Source of the DNA: CAYJFK01 sp964369475
Lineage (GTDB): Bacteria; Bacillota; Clostridia; Oscillospirales; Feifaniaceae
Direction: 5' to 3'
DNA length: 64,000 bases
Assembly (NCBI GenBank): GCA_964369475.1
Contig: CAYJFK010000002.1
Location: forward strand, 38,341 to 102,340
Positions 33,398 through 42,527 of this stretch are shown here, piece by piece (within the stretch, counting starts at the first letter, position 1; each line of letters opens with the position of its first letter). The notes under the pieces are model-generated. The model was not told the origin of the DNA. It saw only the letters and a list, made by a program, of their open reading frames with translations, and did not search any database. A program made the position numbers and the translations under genes.

Positions 33398-33417
33398 AGT
33401 ATACGTCGTTAAGACTG

Positions 33418-33502
33418 GCGAGTGTGCTGGAACCGGCAGACAGGCACGTTTGAGGGGCGTGTGTCAACAGACGTATGGGTTCAAGTCCCATCACTCGCAC
33501 CA
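33418..33502 (+). tRNA. tRNA-Leu (anticodon GAG)
   Basis: 85-base class II tRNA with long variable arm. Acceptor GCGAGTG/CACTCGC, anticodon stem CACGT/GCGTG with loop TTGAGGG, T arm GGGTTCAAGTCCC. CCA is encoded. Confidence 0.93.
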
Positions 33503-33506
33503 GAGG

Positions 33507-33543
33507 GACGTTAAATCCATTTATGGGTTTAACGTCTTTTTAT
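33507..33543 (+). terminator. Terminator of tRNA-Leu
   Basis: GACGTTAAATCC pairs with GGGTTTAACGTC (one mismatch), then TTTTTATTTT. Confidence 0.85.
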
Positions 33544-33582
33544 TTTAAAAAATACATATTTTTCTCCCGTCATTTGCAATCA

Positions 33583-33790
33583 AGATCGTTGCAAATGTAG
33601 ATGGAATGGGGTGAAAGTCCCCTGCGTTACCGGCGCTGTAAGTGTGAGTTTAATCCGAAGCATTTTATGTTAAACGAAAGTTTTCCACTGTGGGCATCCC
33701 CCATGGGAAGGTAGGAATTAAACGTAGGAGCATCTCTCTATAACACAAGCCAGAATACTTACGGGATAATAAGTTCCACTGTGTACATAT
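33583..33790 (+). promoter_or_regulatory. Cobalamin riboswitch
   Basis: Matches the conserved B12-box architecture: GGGGTGAAAGTCCCC, then CGGCGCTGTAAGTGTGAG, a distal arm with GTGGGCATCCCCCATGGG, and the 3' AAGCCAGAATACTTACGGG segment that closes the core. It binds a cobalamin form (probably adenosyl- or methylcobalamin; class not assigned). It regulates the four-gene corrinoid-uptake operon that follows through the terminator at 33795. Confidence 0.9.
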
Positions 33791-33794
33791 ACGG

Positions 33795-33836
33795 GTGCAT
33801 GATTTTTTGCTATGTAAAAAATCATGCACTTTTTTT
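33795..33836 (+). terminator. Riboswitch expression-platform terminator
   Basis: Perfect 14-bp stem GTGCATGATTTTTT with its complement, 7-base loop, then seven T. Located between the riboswitch and the first gene, so cobalamin should switch transcription off. Confidence 0.88.
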
Positions 33837-33863
33837 ATATGAAAAATTTAAGGAGATTTACTT

Positions 33864-35402
33864 ATGACAAAGACAAACAAAGCTCTAATTTCGCTAATCA
33901 TGGCATCTATCATGATGCTATCCACTCTAACAGCATTCGGCACAGATACTCTAAGCAGTGTGGCAGACAGATCGGTAGACTATGCCCTAAGCGGTGATCA
34001 AAACCTTCTATGGCTACTTGCCGATATCGGAATATACGAAAAGACTTCCGAGGTTTTAACGGAAGACCAGCGTGCAGAACTTCTAAATGGCGCACTGCTT
34101 TATGCAAAAGAGAGCAGTAGCGCCTCCGAATACAGCGCCGCCATTATTTCGCTTGCCGCCATGGGGTACGATGCGAGCGACATAACGCTTGATGGCCAAG
34201 AGCTCGATCTTGTATCAAAGCTTACCGAGCTTGTCGACAGTAGTGACCAATCTGTCACAAGCATATACACCCTCCCATATGTCATTATTGCGCTAAACGC
34301 AAAGGATAACTTCATGACCGATGCGCAGGAGCAAATTCTACTCGATATGGCAGTAGAGAGCAAAGCCGCTTGGCTCGATGCGACATTTGGCACAGACTCG
34401 ATTTCCCCCATGATACTTGCACTCTCCCCCTACTACGATGAGCCCGAGATTAAAGAGGCAATAGACGAGGGAATTGCAACAATTAAGGCGGCACAACAAG
34501 AAAACGGCGCACTATATAGCGATGGATTCGAAACATACGGAGCGGCTTCGACCGGTCTTGGCATAGCCGCTCTTGTGTCGGTCGGCATAGACCCAAACGA
34601 AGTTAAGACTAACGGCAAAAGCCTTGTAGATGGGCTTATGAGCTACTACGATCCACACACGGGAAAATTCTCCCCAACAGACACCTCCTTTGCGACCGAG
34701 CAGGGCTTTAGAGGACTTCTCGCCCTCACTCTTGTGCCGGAAGGTAGTATATACAATTTTGGTACTCTCTCCCCTCTTTCGGCTACTCTGTCTAATATTA
34801 ATCCCAACATTAACATTGCAGAAAAGATAAGTAATGTTCCGACATTTACCGATATGGCTGACAGTATATACACAGATGCTGTAACGGAACTTGCTTCTCG
34901 TGGGGTTATAAATGGCAAGGGTGACGGCATTTTCGCTCCCGAGGATAGTATAACAAGAGCAGAATTTACAGCAGTTGTTATCAGAGCGCTAGGCCTTACT
35001 TATGATAAACAAGGCAGGTTTGACGATGTAACCGAGGATGATTGGTTTTACTCATATGTCACGGTCGCGGCGCAGTATGGCATTGTAATGGGTGTATCGG
35101 ACGATAGTTTTAACCCTCATGGCAATATAACAAAGCAAGATGCCGCCGTTATGCTATCTCGCATTGCCACGCTCTTAGGGCAAGATGTAGAACTGTCGAC
35201 TGCCGCCACACGAAATGTACTATCGGCATTTACCGACTATGTTACAGTGGCAGATTATGCCGCCTCCCCTCTTGCCTATTGCTATACGGCAGGCATATTG
35301 GACGACTTTGCCCTTGAAATTACTCCAGAACAAGATGCTTCAAGAGCACTTGTGGCCGACATGCTCTATAATTTACTAAATAATACAGGACTGCTAAACT
35401 AA
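33864..35402 (+). CDS. Secreted alpha-toroid protein with three SLH domains, candidate corrinoid-binding protein
   Basis: 512 aa. A signal peptide (cleavage near AFG, residue 26) is followed by a helical domain, residues about 30-315, built of alpha-hairpin repeats such as AAIISLAAMGYDASDI, STGLGIAALVSVGIDPNEV and GFRGLLALTLVPEGS. This is the prenyltransferase-like toroid type seen in the alpha domain of intrinsic factor and transcobalamin. Three S-layer homology domains follow (about 325-375, 390-440, 450-505), anchoring it in the cell wall. AAGGAG precedes the ATG. Cobalamin control and the DUF4430 gene downstream suggest it captures corrinoids; binding is inferred, not shown. Confidence 0.8.
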   Translation: MTKTNKALISLIMASIMMLSTLTAFGTDTLSSVADRSVDYALSGDQNLLWLLADIGIYEKTSEVLTEDQRAELLNGALLYAKESSSASEYSAAIISLAAMGYDASDITLDGQELDLVSKLTELVDSSDQSVTSIYTLPYVIIALNAKDNFMTDAQEQILLDMAVESKAAWLDATFGTDSISPMILALSPYYDEPEIKEAIDEGIATIKAAQQENGALYSDGFETYGAASTGLGIAALVSVGIDPNEVKTNGKSLVDGLMSYYDPHTGKFSPTDTSFATEQGFRGLLALTLVPEGSIYNFGTLSPLSATLSNINPNINIAEKISNVPTFTDMADSIYTDAVTELASRGVINGKGDGIFAPEDSITRAEFTAVVIRALGLTYDKQGRFDDVTEDDWFYSYVTVAAQYGIVMGVSDDSFNPHGNITKQDAAVMLSRIATLLGQDVELSTAATRNVLSAFTDYVTVADYAASPLAYCYTAGILDDFALEITPEQDASRALVADMLYNLLNNTGLLN

Positions 35403-35971
35403 TGAAAAATAAATTTTTAATCCCCCTTGTTTTAATTGTCGCATTAGCGGCGGTATTCTTCTTTGGTGGCACAGGCGCAGACATTCCCGAACAGTCGCTT
35501 GATTTAAACGAAGAAATACAAGCGCCGCCTCCCATAGACCCCGAAAGTGTCGTGGTGACAGGCACCGAGTATACCTGCACGCTTACGGTAGTCTGTCACG
35601 AGGCGACCGACAGCCTTGATATGCTCGATCAGAACAAAAGGGATATTATCCCGACAGACGGCATTATATTCCCGACGACAACCGTTACATTTTACCAAGG
35701 CGAGAGCGTTTACAACATATTACAACGAGAGCTTAAAAAGAGCGCCATTCATTTCGAATTTTCCAATACTCCGCTCTACGAAAGCTCCTATGTCGAGGGA
35801 ATAGGCAACCTATACGAAGGCGACATGGGAGATCTTTCGGGCTGGCTTTACAACGTAAACGGCATATTTCCAAATTACGGAATGTCTCACTACGGACTGA
35901 TCGATGGAGACGAGGTTGAAATTGTCTATTCTCTCGATTTGGGAAATGACGTGAAGGGCGAAACGAAGTAG
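35402..35971 (+). CDS. Membrane-anchored DUF4430 protein (transcobalamin C-domain-like)
   Basis: 189 aa with one N-terminal hydrophobic anchor (KFLIPLVLIVALAAVFFFGG) and an extracellular domain. Residues 90-185 match DUF4430, the fold of the beta domain of transcobalamin and intrinsic factor: VTFYQGESVYNILQRELK, then GDLSGWLYNVNGIFPNYGMS and GDEVEIVYSLDLG. In those eukaryotic proteins this domain closes over cobalamin. ATG overlaps the upstream stop by one base (TAATG), so translation is coupled to the toroid gene. Some bacterial DUF4430 proteins have unrelated adhesin roles, but here riboswitch control supports corrinoid handling. Confidence 0.85.
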   Translation: MKNKFLIPLVLIVALAAVFFFGGTGADIPEQSLDLNEEIQAPPPIDPESVVVTGTEYTCTLTVVCHEATDSLDMLDQNKRDIIPTDGIIFPTTTVTFYQGESVYNILQRELKKSAIHFEFSNTPLYESSYVEGIGNLYEGDMGDLSGWLYNVNGIFPNYGMSHYGLIDGDEVEIVYSLDLGNDVKGETK

Positions 35972-35980
35972 GAGGTAAGC

Positions 35981-36859
35981 ATGAAAAATGCATTTGCAGA
36001 GCATCACCCTATTGTAAGTTTTAGCTATTTTTTCTTTGTAATAGCATTTTCCATGACACTGCTACACCCTATTTTCCTTGCCATTTCGGTTGTGGTAGGA
36101 ATTTTTTATCTGCTTTTAATTAGAGGGGCAAAGGCGTGGCGGCTCGTTTTTGGCTTTGTTTTGCCGATTATTTTGCTTACAACGGCAATAAACCCACTTT
36201 TCAACAGCCGAGGAGCAACAATTCTTGGCTATTTGCCAAACGGAAATCCGCTAACTCTCGAAGCTATTTTATTTGGTCTTGGCACATCACTCATGCTCTC
36301 TGCCGTAATTGTATGGTTTGCTTGCTACGGCGACATTGTAACGAGTGATAAATTTATTTATATATTCGGCAAGATAACCCCTTCGCTCGCTCTTGTGCTC
36401 TCCATGATCTTCCGCTTTGTGCCACGCTTTAAGGAGCAATACAGACTTGTAGCTACGGCAAGGGGCGGACTTGAAGAGGGAAATTTACTTAAAAGGGCAA
36501 AAAGGGCGGCGCTCGTATTGTCAATAATGGTTACATGGTCGCTCGAAAACTCAGTCGACACGGCAGACAGTATGCGAGCGAGAGGATACGGACTTGAAGG
36601 GCGCACCGCTTTTTCTATCTACAACATGCAAAAGAGGGACATTTTTGCCCTCTTGGCCGTCTTGCTATCCTCGGCATACCTTATAGCAGGGCTTGCCACA
36701 AAAAACCTAACATTTGACTACTATCCGACAATGAGCGGAACATCATTTTCACCCTACACAGCAAGCCTATTTGCGGTATACATTTTTCTGCTGACCCTAC
36801 CTATAACGATCGGCATTTTAGAGGAGTATAAATGGAAATTGTACGAGCGGAAAATTTAA
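35981..36859 (+). CDS. Energy-coupling factor transporter transmembrane protein EcfT
   Basis: 292 aa, six or so membrane helices, the T component that couples ATPases to the substrate-binding subunit. The two cytoplasmic Ala-Arg-Gly coupling motifs are visible as ATARGG near residue 160 and MRARGYG near 203. GGAGG precedes the ATG at 35981. It ends 28 bases inside the next gene, which carries the ATPases and the S-like domain, so all ECF parts are made from one transcript. Confidence 0.9.
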   Translation: MKNAFAEHHPIVSFSYFFFVIAFSMTLLHPIFLAISVVVGIFYLLLIRGAKAWRLVFGFVLPIILLTTAINPLFNSRGATILGYLPNGNPLTLEAILFGLGTSLMLSAVIVWFACYGDIVTSDKFIYIFGKITPSLALVLSMIFRFVPRFKEQYRLVATARGGLEEGNLLKRAKRAALVLSIMVTWSLENSVDTADSMRARGYGLEGRTAFSIYNMQKRDIFALLAVLLSSAYLIAGLATKNLTFDYYPTMSGTSFSPYTASLFAVYIFLLTLPITIGILEEYKWKLYERKI

Positions 36860-39462
36860 GTTTTAGTTATCCCCTATCAGAGGAAAAAATATTCGACAAT
36901 ATTTCCTTCTCGGTAAACGAGGGGGAATTTGTCTTGCTCTCGGGGCTGTCCGGTTGTGGTAAAACTACACTTTTACGGCATCTTAAACCCTCTGTTTGTC
37001 CACATGGCGAGAGGGGCGGCAAGATTTTTTTCATGGGCAAGGAGGAGCTTTCACGCAGGGAGGAATGCACCTCGATAGGCTATGTCGGGCAGAGTCCCGA
37101 AAATGGCATTGTTACAGACAAAGTTTGGCACGAGCTCGGATTTGGGCTCGAAAGTTTAGGGTTTCCAAGCGATGTAATACGGCTTAAAGTTGCCGAAATG
37201 GCTTCTTTTTTTGGTATAGAGCAATGGTTTTATAGCGATGTATCGACCCTGTCTGGCGGGCAAAAGCAGATACTAAATCTTGCCTCTGTAATGGCGATGT
37301 CACCCTCTTTGCTAATTTTAGACGAGCCTACAAGCCGCCTCGACCCCATTACAGCGGCAGAGTTTTTGGCAATGTGCGGCAAGATAAACCGTGAGCTTGG
37401 CACGACAATTATAATGACGGAACACCGCTTCGAAGAAGTGCTCCCTCTCTCGTCACGCATGATGGTACTGCACCAAGGTGGCATCATAGTAAATTCACTT
37501 CCTCGCCTCGCAATAAAAGAGCTCGCTAAAATGCATCACCCCCTCTTTTTGTCCATGCCGACACCGTCAAGGGTCTACGAGGCTGTGCCAAGCGAGTTTG
37601 AAGCCCCTCTAACGGTCGGAGAAGGTCGTCATTGGCTTGCTTTGATCAATGAGCAAAAGCCTTTGCTGCCGCTCGAACAAGATGATATTTCCACAGTAGG
37701 CGAAATTGTACTTGAGTTAAAAGACATTTGGTTTAGGTACGACAAAGAAAGCAGAGACATTTTAAAAGGACTCTCTTTGACTGCCGATAAAGGAAAAATG
37801 CTTGCCATTTTAGGGGGCAACGGCGTCGGCAAGAGCACTACGCTATCTATAATAGCCGGGCAAAAGACTCCCCAGAGGGGGACATGTAAGATTGCATCGA
37901 GCAATAATCGGCATTTGAAAATTGCTCTACTTGCGCAAAATCCACAAGTTCTCTTTCTAAAAAGCACAGTGGGCGACGATCTTGCCGAGATTGCAACAGA
38001 GCTTCCGTTAAATAAAAGCGACAGGGCGGCTCGAGTCCGGCATCTGGCATCTATTTGCAGACTTCACCACCTGTGGGACAGGCACCCATATGATTTATCA
38101 GGCGGTGAGCAACAGCGGCTTGCACTTGCTAAGGTCTTGATGACAAATCCGGACATACTACTGCTCGACGAACCGACAAAGGGGCTTGACGGCCAATTTA
38201 AAGAGGAGCTTGCCGAGATATTAAAAGGCCTCATGACGAGCGGCGTCACAATTATAACGGTGAGCCACGATATAGAATTTTGCGCAAAATACGCCGACAG
38301 ATGCGCCTTGATGTTTGACGGCAAAATAGTTTCAAGCGGCAGACCGAGAGAATTTTTTTCTCAAAACACTTTTTACACCACGTCGGCAAATCGAATGTCG
38401 AGAAGTATTATTAAAAACGCAATAACAGATGACGACATAATAAAATCACTCGGCATTACACCGCCGAGCAAAGGGCAAAAAATCACGCAATCTCCTATTT
38501 TATCCCCCAAAAAGATGGAAGAAGAAAAACCTTCGCCCATCAACAAGGCAGCCGCCATCTTTTCGGCAATCTGCTTTGTTTTTGCGCTGTTGTTTGGCTT
38601 ATTATCGATAGGCGACCTATCGGAGATGGTCAAGGGCGGACAGCTCGAGTTTATAACACGATATATAGCTATCGTCTCATCTTTGCTTTTGTTTGGAACA
38701 GTCTTTTTAACATGCCTTTTAGGAGCAAAAAATGGTGGTATATCGGTGTCGAACATAAGAAAAAAGCGCACTAAAGGCACTGCTCTTTTAACTATTGCAA
38801 CACTTATTGCCGCCTCGCTTACAATATATCTCGGTATAACATTTTTCGAAGGCCGCAGATATTATTTCATTTCTATGCTACTAATCTTCGAATGTATGCT
38901 CCCCTTCGCCCTTACCTTTGAATGGCGCAAACCACCAGCAAGAGAGCTCGTTATTATTGCCGTTCTTTGCTCGCTGGCCGTCATTGGTCGACTTGTATTC
39001 TTTATGGTACCCCAGTTTAAGCCGATGATCGGAATAGTGATAATTGCCGCCATCGCCTTTGGCGGACAGACGGGATTTTTAGTAGGCGCTACCTCGGCTT
39101 TTGCGTCGAACTTTTTCTTCGGTCAAGGGCCATGGACACCTTGGCAGATGCTGGCCGTCGCTCTAATCGGCCTAATTGCAGGGACGATTTTTCACCGAGG
39201 AAAACAAAGAAAAAGCCTGCTTGCAATAACGCTTTATGGCGCTTTAAGCACATTTTTTGTATATGGTTTCCTCATGAACTCCTACACAGCCCTGTCTATA
39301 TCGAGCGGAGAGGAAATTTCTGTTTTTCTAACGACCTTCGCTTTTGCCTTTGTTTTTGACCTAATCCACGCTCTTGCAACAGCAATATTCTTGACCATTT
39401 TAACCTCTCCTTTACTTGAAAAATTTGAAAGAATAAAGCTGAAATATGGCTTTATTGATTAA
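36832..39462 (+). CDS. Fused ECF transporter: two ATPases plus S-component-like membrane domain
   Basis: 876 aa. ABC domain 1 (about 1-235): Walker A GLSGCGKTT at 38-46, TLSGGQKQILNLA, LLILDEPTSRLD. ABC domain 2 (about 290-530): Walker A GGNGVGKST near 328, LSGGEQQRLALAK near 422, ILLLDEPTKGLD. A linker and an extra membrane part start near residue 570. From about 700 the sequence is ECF S-component-like (RELVIIAVLCSLAVIGRLVF and FGGQTGFLVGATSAFASNFF). Two ATPases with the S subunit in one chain is uncommon; normally they are separate. With EcfT it would form a dedicated importer, here most likely for cobalamin because of the riboswitch. ATG at 36832 after GAGGAG. Confidence 0.9.
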   Translation: MEIVRAENLSFSYPLSEEKIFDNISFSVNEGEFVLLSGLSGCGKTTLLRHLKPSVCPHGERGGKIFFMGKEELSRREECTSIGYVGQSPENGIVTDKVWHELGFGLESLGFPSDVIRLKVAEMASFFGIEQWFYSDVSTLSGGQKQILNLASVMAMSPSLLILDEPTSRLDPITAAEFLAMCGKINRELGTTIIMTEHRFEEVLPLSSRMMVLHQGGIIVNSLPRLAIKELAKMHHPLFLSMPTPSRVYEAVPSEFEAPLTVGEGRHWLALINEQKPLLPLEQDDISTVGEIVLELKDIWFRYDKESRDILKGLSLTADKGKMLAILGGNGVGKSTTLSIIAGQKTPQRGTCKIASSNNRHLKIALLAQNPQVLFLKSTVGDDLAEIATELPLNKSDRAARVRHLASICRLHHLWDRHPYDLSGGEQQRLALAKVLMTNPDILLLDEPTKGLDGQFKEELAEILKGLMTSGVTIITVSHDIEFCAKYADRCALMFDGKIVSSGRPREFFSQNTFYTTSANRMSRSIIKNAITDDDIIKSLGITPPSKGQKITQSPILSPKKMEEEKPSPINKAAAIFSAICFVFALLFGLLSIGDLSEMVKGGQLEFITRYIAIVSSLLLFGTVFLTCLLGAKNGGISVSNIRKKRTKGTALLTIATLIAASLTIYLGITFFEGRRYYFISMLLIFECMLPFALTFEWRKPPARELVIIAVLCSLAVIGRLVFFMVPQFKPMIGIVIIAAIAFGGQTGFLVGATSAFASNFFFGQGPWTPWQMLAVALIGLIAGTIFHRGKQRKSLLAITLYGALSTFFVYGFLMNSYTALSISSGEEISVFLTTFAFAFVFDLIHALATAIFLTILTSPLLEKFERIKLKYGFID

Positions 39463-39508
39463 TTATGCACTTCACCCCTTAAATAAACAATAAAATTTCA
39501 AATTACTC

Positions 39509-39537
39509 TTGTTTATTTTAGCGAAATATGTTATAAT
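39509..39537 (+). promoter_or_regulatory. Promoter of the first GGDEF gene
   Basis: TTGTTT, 17-base spacer, TATAAT. It lies about 45 bases after the ECF gene stop and 59 before the start codon. Confidence 0.7.
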
Positions 39538-39595
39538 CTATTGTGTGATTATTAACATATCGATAGGTTTGCAATGTGAAAGGGGGTGCATGTTT

Positions 39596-40816
39596 ATGAA
39601 TATAAATATCTTGAACATGACAGCGGTTTTTTTGCTGTATAACACCATTGCTTTTAACTTTTCCTCTAAAATTCTGGTTGAAGCTACCGGAAAAGGAATT
39701 TTAAAAGCTTGTAGCATAGCCTTTAATGCTCTATTACTTATACTATTTGTTAGAACTGCCGATTATAGCTTTATACATTTTATAGTTGTATTTTGCACAT
39801 TATATGCAGAATTTTCACTTATCTCCAAAGCGAGTTTTAGGCAGATTTTCTTTGGTGCTTCTGTTTTTATGTTTCACATAATTTCAGTATACATGCCAAC
39901 GGTCGTTATATACGGTTTCGTAAGCGGCCTTGCACCTTACGAACTTTTCTTATCTCTCGACATGCGTGCCCAAATATATATGTTCACTTTAATGGCTCTA
40001 ATTGTCATTCAGTTGACATTTATGGTCTTTGTTAAAATGGATCAAACTATTGAGGTTTCGGTTTCGGCTAACTTCGCTAAGCTAATCAGCCTTTCAGCTC
40101 TCATTAGCTCGATTATAACGATTGTCATAAACGGACTGCTCTTTAACTTAGAGAGCTCTATTAGTCAGGTTGCCATTTCACTTGCAACCTCTGCTTTGCT
40201 TGCACTTACCTTCTATTATATTTTCCTATACGGAATTTCCTTTGTAAGTTTGAACAAGGCAAAAAGAGAGAGCGATTGGGTGGAAAAAGAGTATATTGAA
40301 ATATTAAACAAACGTAAATCTGTTTCGGACCTCGTTTCCAAAGATATACTAACAGGGCTTTACAACAGAACTTTTATTAATGAAACACTTGATTTTTTGT
40401 GTAATGATGATACAATAAGCTTCGCAGTAATATTTTTAGACATTAATGGGCTTAAGAGCGTTAACGATAGTTTTGGCCACGATGTGGGAGATCGCCTTAT
40501 TCAAGCTGTCGCAAATGGCATTTCTTCGACCATTCGAGACCACGACTATGCAGGACGGCTTAGCGGTGATGAGTTTATTGCTATAATAACAGGCATTAAA
40601 GAAGGCGAGCTCTCCGGGCTTGTCGAACGAATGCGTTATTCGATAGTTGCCGAGGGTAAGGACAAGCCCTACCCAGTTTCGGCAAGCATTGGTGCTGTTT
40701 TTGTCACCGATAGCATTAGAAAAGCAGGAGTAATCCATATGTTAGAACTTTCCGACAAGCTTATGAGAGAGGACAAGAAGGAGCACTACGACAATGTGGG
40801 AGGTGCTTACATTTGA
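39596..40816 (+). CDS. Membrane GGDEF protein (probable diguanylate cyclase)
   Basis: About 406 aa. Residues 1-225 have seven or eight hydrophobic helices forming a membrane sensor of no known class. A short coiled segment leads to a GGDEF domain (about 255-400) with DILTGLYNRTF, DINGLKSVNDSFGHDVGDRL and the active-site loop RLSGDEF, a variant with Ser in the first position, still compatible with c-di-GMP synthesis. The ATG at 39596 is better spaced from AGGGGG than the one at 39590. No inhibitory-site RxxD is seen. The stop overlaps the start of the next GGDEF gene by 3 bases, so they form a two-gene unit. Confidence 0.85.
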   Translation: MNINILNMTAVFLLYNTIAFNFSSKILVEATGKGILKACSIAFNALLLILFVRTADYSFIHFIVVFCTLYAEFSLISKASFRQIFFGASVFMFHIISVYMPTVVIYGFVSGLAPYELFLSLDMRAQIYMFTLMALIVIQLTFMVFVKMDQTIEVSVSANFAKLISLSALISSIITIVINGLLFNLESSISQVAISLATSALLALTFYYIFLYGISFVSLNKAKRESDWVEKEYIEILNKRKSVSDLVSKDILTGLYNRTFINETLDFLCNDDTISFAVIFLDINGLKSVNDSFGHDVGDRLIQAVANGISSTIRDHDYAGRLSGDEFIAIITGIKEGELSGLVERMRYSIVAEGKDKPYPVSASIGAVFVTDSIRKAGVIHMLELSDKLMREDKKEHYDNVGGAYI

Positions 40817-42042
40817 TCTCCATTTTAATTGTGCCTTTTTACGCACTTTACAACTATATTTTAATGAGCTATGCAGCATATATTTATGAATATCGCAAGA
40901 GCATAATAAAGCTTTATATTTTGTGTACCATTGTCGGTGCGTTTTCTATGTATGCCTACATGACATATTTTACCACACCAAAGTACGAATTTTTAATGCT
41001 CTTTGCCTATATAATTTTGTATTCGTTTGTATTCTCCAAACTCCACGAAAGTATGCCGCTCAATACCCTCTTTGGCGTCTTTGCTTTTACCCTTAATTTT
41101 GTATCAAGAAGAATTCTTACAATAAGTGTTATTGCAATGATATTCGACATTACCATGAGTGAAGCTTACTCGCATGAGTTAAGCCGCTTGCTTGCTTTTA
41201 TCATTCCATTCTCCATTTCATCGCCATATATTTTAGCAACGAGAAAACTCCTACATAAAAAGTATATGGACAATGTTTTAATGGATAAGAAAAATGTTCG
41301 CTTTGCCGTTTCGATGATGGGCTACACATGTGCATTTTTGGCCTTCCTACTATTTGTACTTGGATTTGGCGACCTCGACAAGGGTTACACTGTTATATAC
41401 CTTGTAGTAGGTATTGTTACTTCGTTTAGTTATCATACCGCTATCGGCTTTTCCTATGCCTTTGCTAAAATGCAAATTCATGTAGCAAAGCTTAAAGACA
41501 TGAAAAAAAGCATAGAACAAGAGCAAAAAACACTAAAGGCGCTCGAGGAAAGTGCATTTGTAGATCAGTTTACAGGTATGCTTACAAGAAAGGGTGCTGA
41601 AGATGTAATAGATCAGTTCTTGGCCGCAAGGGAGAGCTTTTATGTTATATTCTTCGATATGGACGGCCTAAAACATGTTAACGACACATACGGACACGCT
41701 GAAGGCGATTTGTATATAATGAGAATAGCTTCTCTTATCAAAGAAGCTTTTAAAGGGGACACAATATCACGCTTTGGCGGCGACGAGTTTGTAGTTGTAG
41801 GCTCTATGTTAGATCCGTACAGCCCTGTTAAAAAATCTGTTTTGTGCTACGAAAGCTCGCTCGATATTTCTAAGCATTACGACTGTCCTTACCCTACTTC
41901 TATCAGTTACGGCATTAACAGAATTATGGGTAGTACAATCTTTTCAAGAAACGATATAATTAAAGAAGCCGATGAAAGAATGTACGAATTTAAGAAAATG
42001 CGCAACAAACAACGCACAACACAAAAGGCTTCTAAACCATAG
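40813..42042 (+). CDS. Membrane GGDEF diguanylate cyclase
   Basis: About 409 aa, six or seven N-terminal helices, a coiled region (residues about 225-245) and a GGDEF domain with FVDQFTGMLTRKGAEDVI, DMDGLKHVNDTYGHAEGDL and an intact RFGGDEFVVVG. It should make c-di-GMP. Its membrane part is similar in layout but not obviously in sequence to the previous protein, so this may be an ancient tandem duplication. Starts at TTG 40813 after GGGAGG, inside the preceding stop (TTGA). Confidence 0.87.
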   Translation: MISILIVPFYALYNYILMSYAAYIYEYRKSIIKLYILCTIVGAFSMYAYMTYFTTPKYEFLMLFAYIILYSFVFSKLHESMPLNTLFGVFAFTLNFVSRRILTISVIAMIFDITMSEAYSHELSRLLAFIIPFSISSPYILATRKLLHKKYMDNVLMDKKNVRFAVSMMGYTCAFLAFLLFVLGFGDLDKGYTVIYLVVGIVTSFSYHTAIGFSYAFAKMQIHVAKLKDMKKSIEQEQKTLKALEESAFVDQFTGMLTRKGAEDVIDQFLAARESFYVIFFDMDGLKHVNDTYGHAEGDLYIMRIASLIKEAFKGDTISRFGGDEFVVVGSMLDPYSPVKKSVLCYESSLDISKHYDCPYPTSISYGINRIMGSTIFSRNDIIKEADERMYEFKKMRNKQRTTQKASKP

Positions 42043-42070
42043 TTTTAACTTTATTTTTGGAGGTAATTTT

Positions 42071-42355
42071 TTGAAGGTTTTGCTAAAAATCTTGCTCTTT
42101 CCGGTAACACTTATACTTAACATATTGCTTGGAATGTCGAAATTTGTTTTGTTTTTCGGCTCATTCTTTTTAAACATACTTGCCTTTTTCTTTTTCTTAG
42201 GCGCTATTATTTCACTCTTTTCAGGCGATTTAATATCGATCGGACTGCCACTCCTCTTTATGGGGTATCTGCTAAGCCCGTGGGGCCTTGCCTCTGTCGG
42301 GATATGGCTTATAGCAAAGGTAGAGGGATTTAACAACTGGCTAAAAACGGTATAG
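42071..42355 (+). CDS. Small membrane protein, CD1845-like
   Basis: 94 aa with two to three hydrophobic helices, opening LKVLLKILLFPVTLILNILL and ending VEGFNNWLKTV. This recalls the CD1845 family of small membrane proteins seen in clostridial conjugative elements, though no other such genes are near. The start is the TTG at 42071, 10 bases after GGAGGT; the longer frame overlaps the GGDEF gene and reads poorly. Probably cotranscribed with it. Function unknown. Confidence 0.65.
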   Translation: MKVLLKILLFPVTLILNILLGMSKFVLFFGSFFLNILAFFFFLGAIISLFSGDLISIGLPLLFMGYLLSPWGLASVGIWLIAKVEGFNNWLKTV

Positions 42356-42447
42356 ATTTACTTTAAATTGCATGTCTCTGCCATATGATGGTTTATATAT
42401 AAAACCGAATTATAGCAAAATATTTAACCTTTTTAAAAAAAGCTGTC

Positions 42448-42478
42448 AAAAGAGGGCCCAGTAATGGTGCCCTCTTTT
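42448..42478. terminator. Bidirectional terminator
   Basis: AAAAGAGGGC pairs with GCCCTCTTTT across an 11-base loop. It sits between converging genes and can serve both. Confidence 0.8.
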
Positions 42479-42527
42479 GTTATTTTGCAAGTCAAATACC
42501 ACTTATGCAGTGCTCCCATTTTTGCTT

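Noticed and set aside
39538..39595. c-di-GMP riboswitch before the GGDEF gene
   Set aside because: The leader is too short and lacks the GEMM core.
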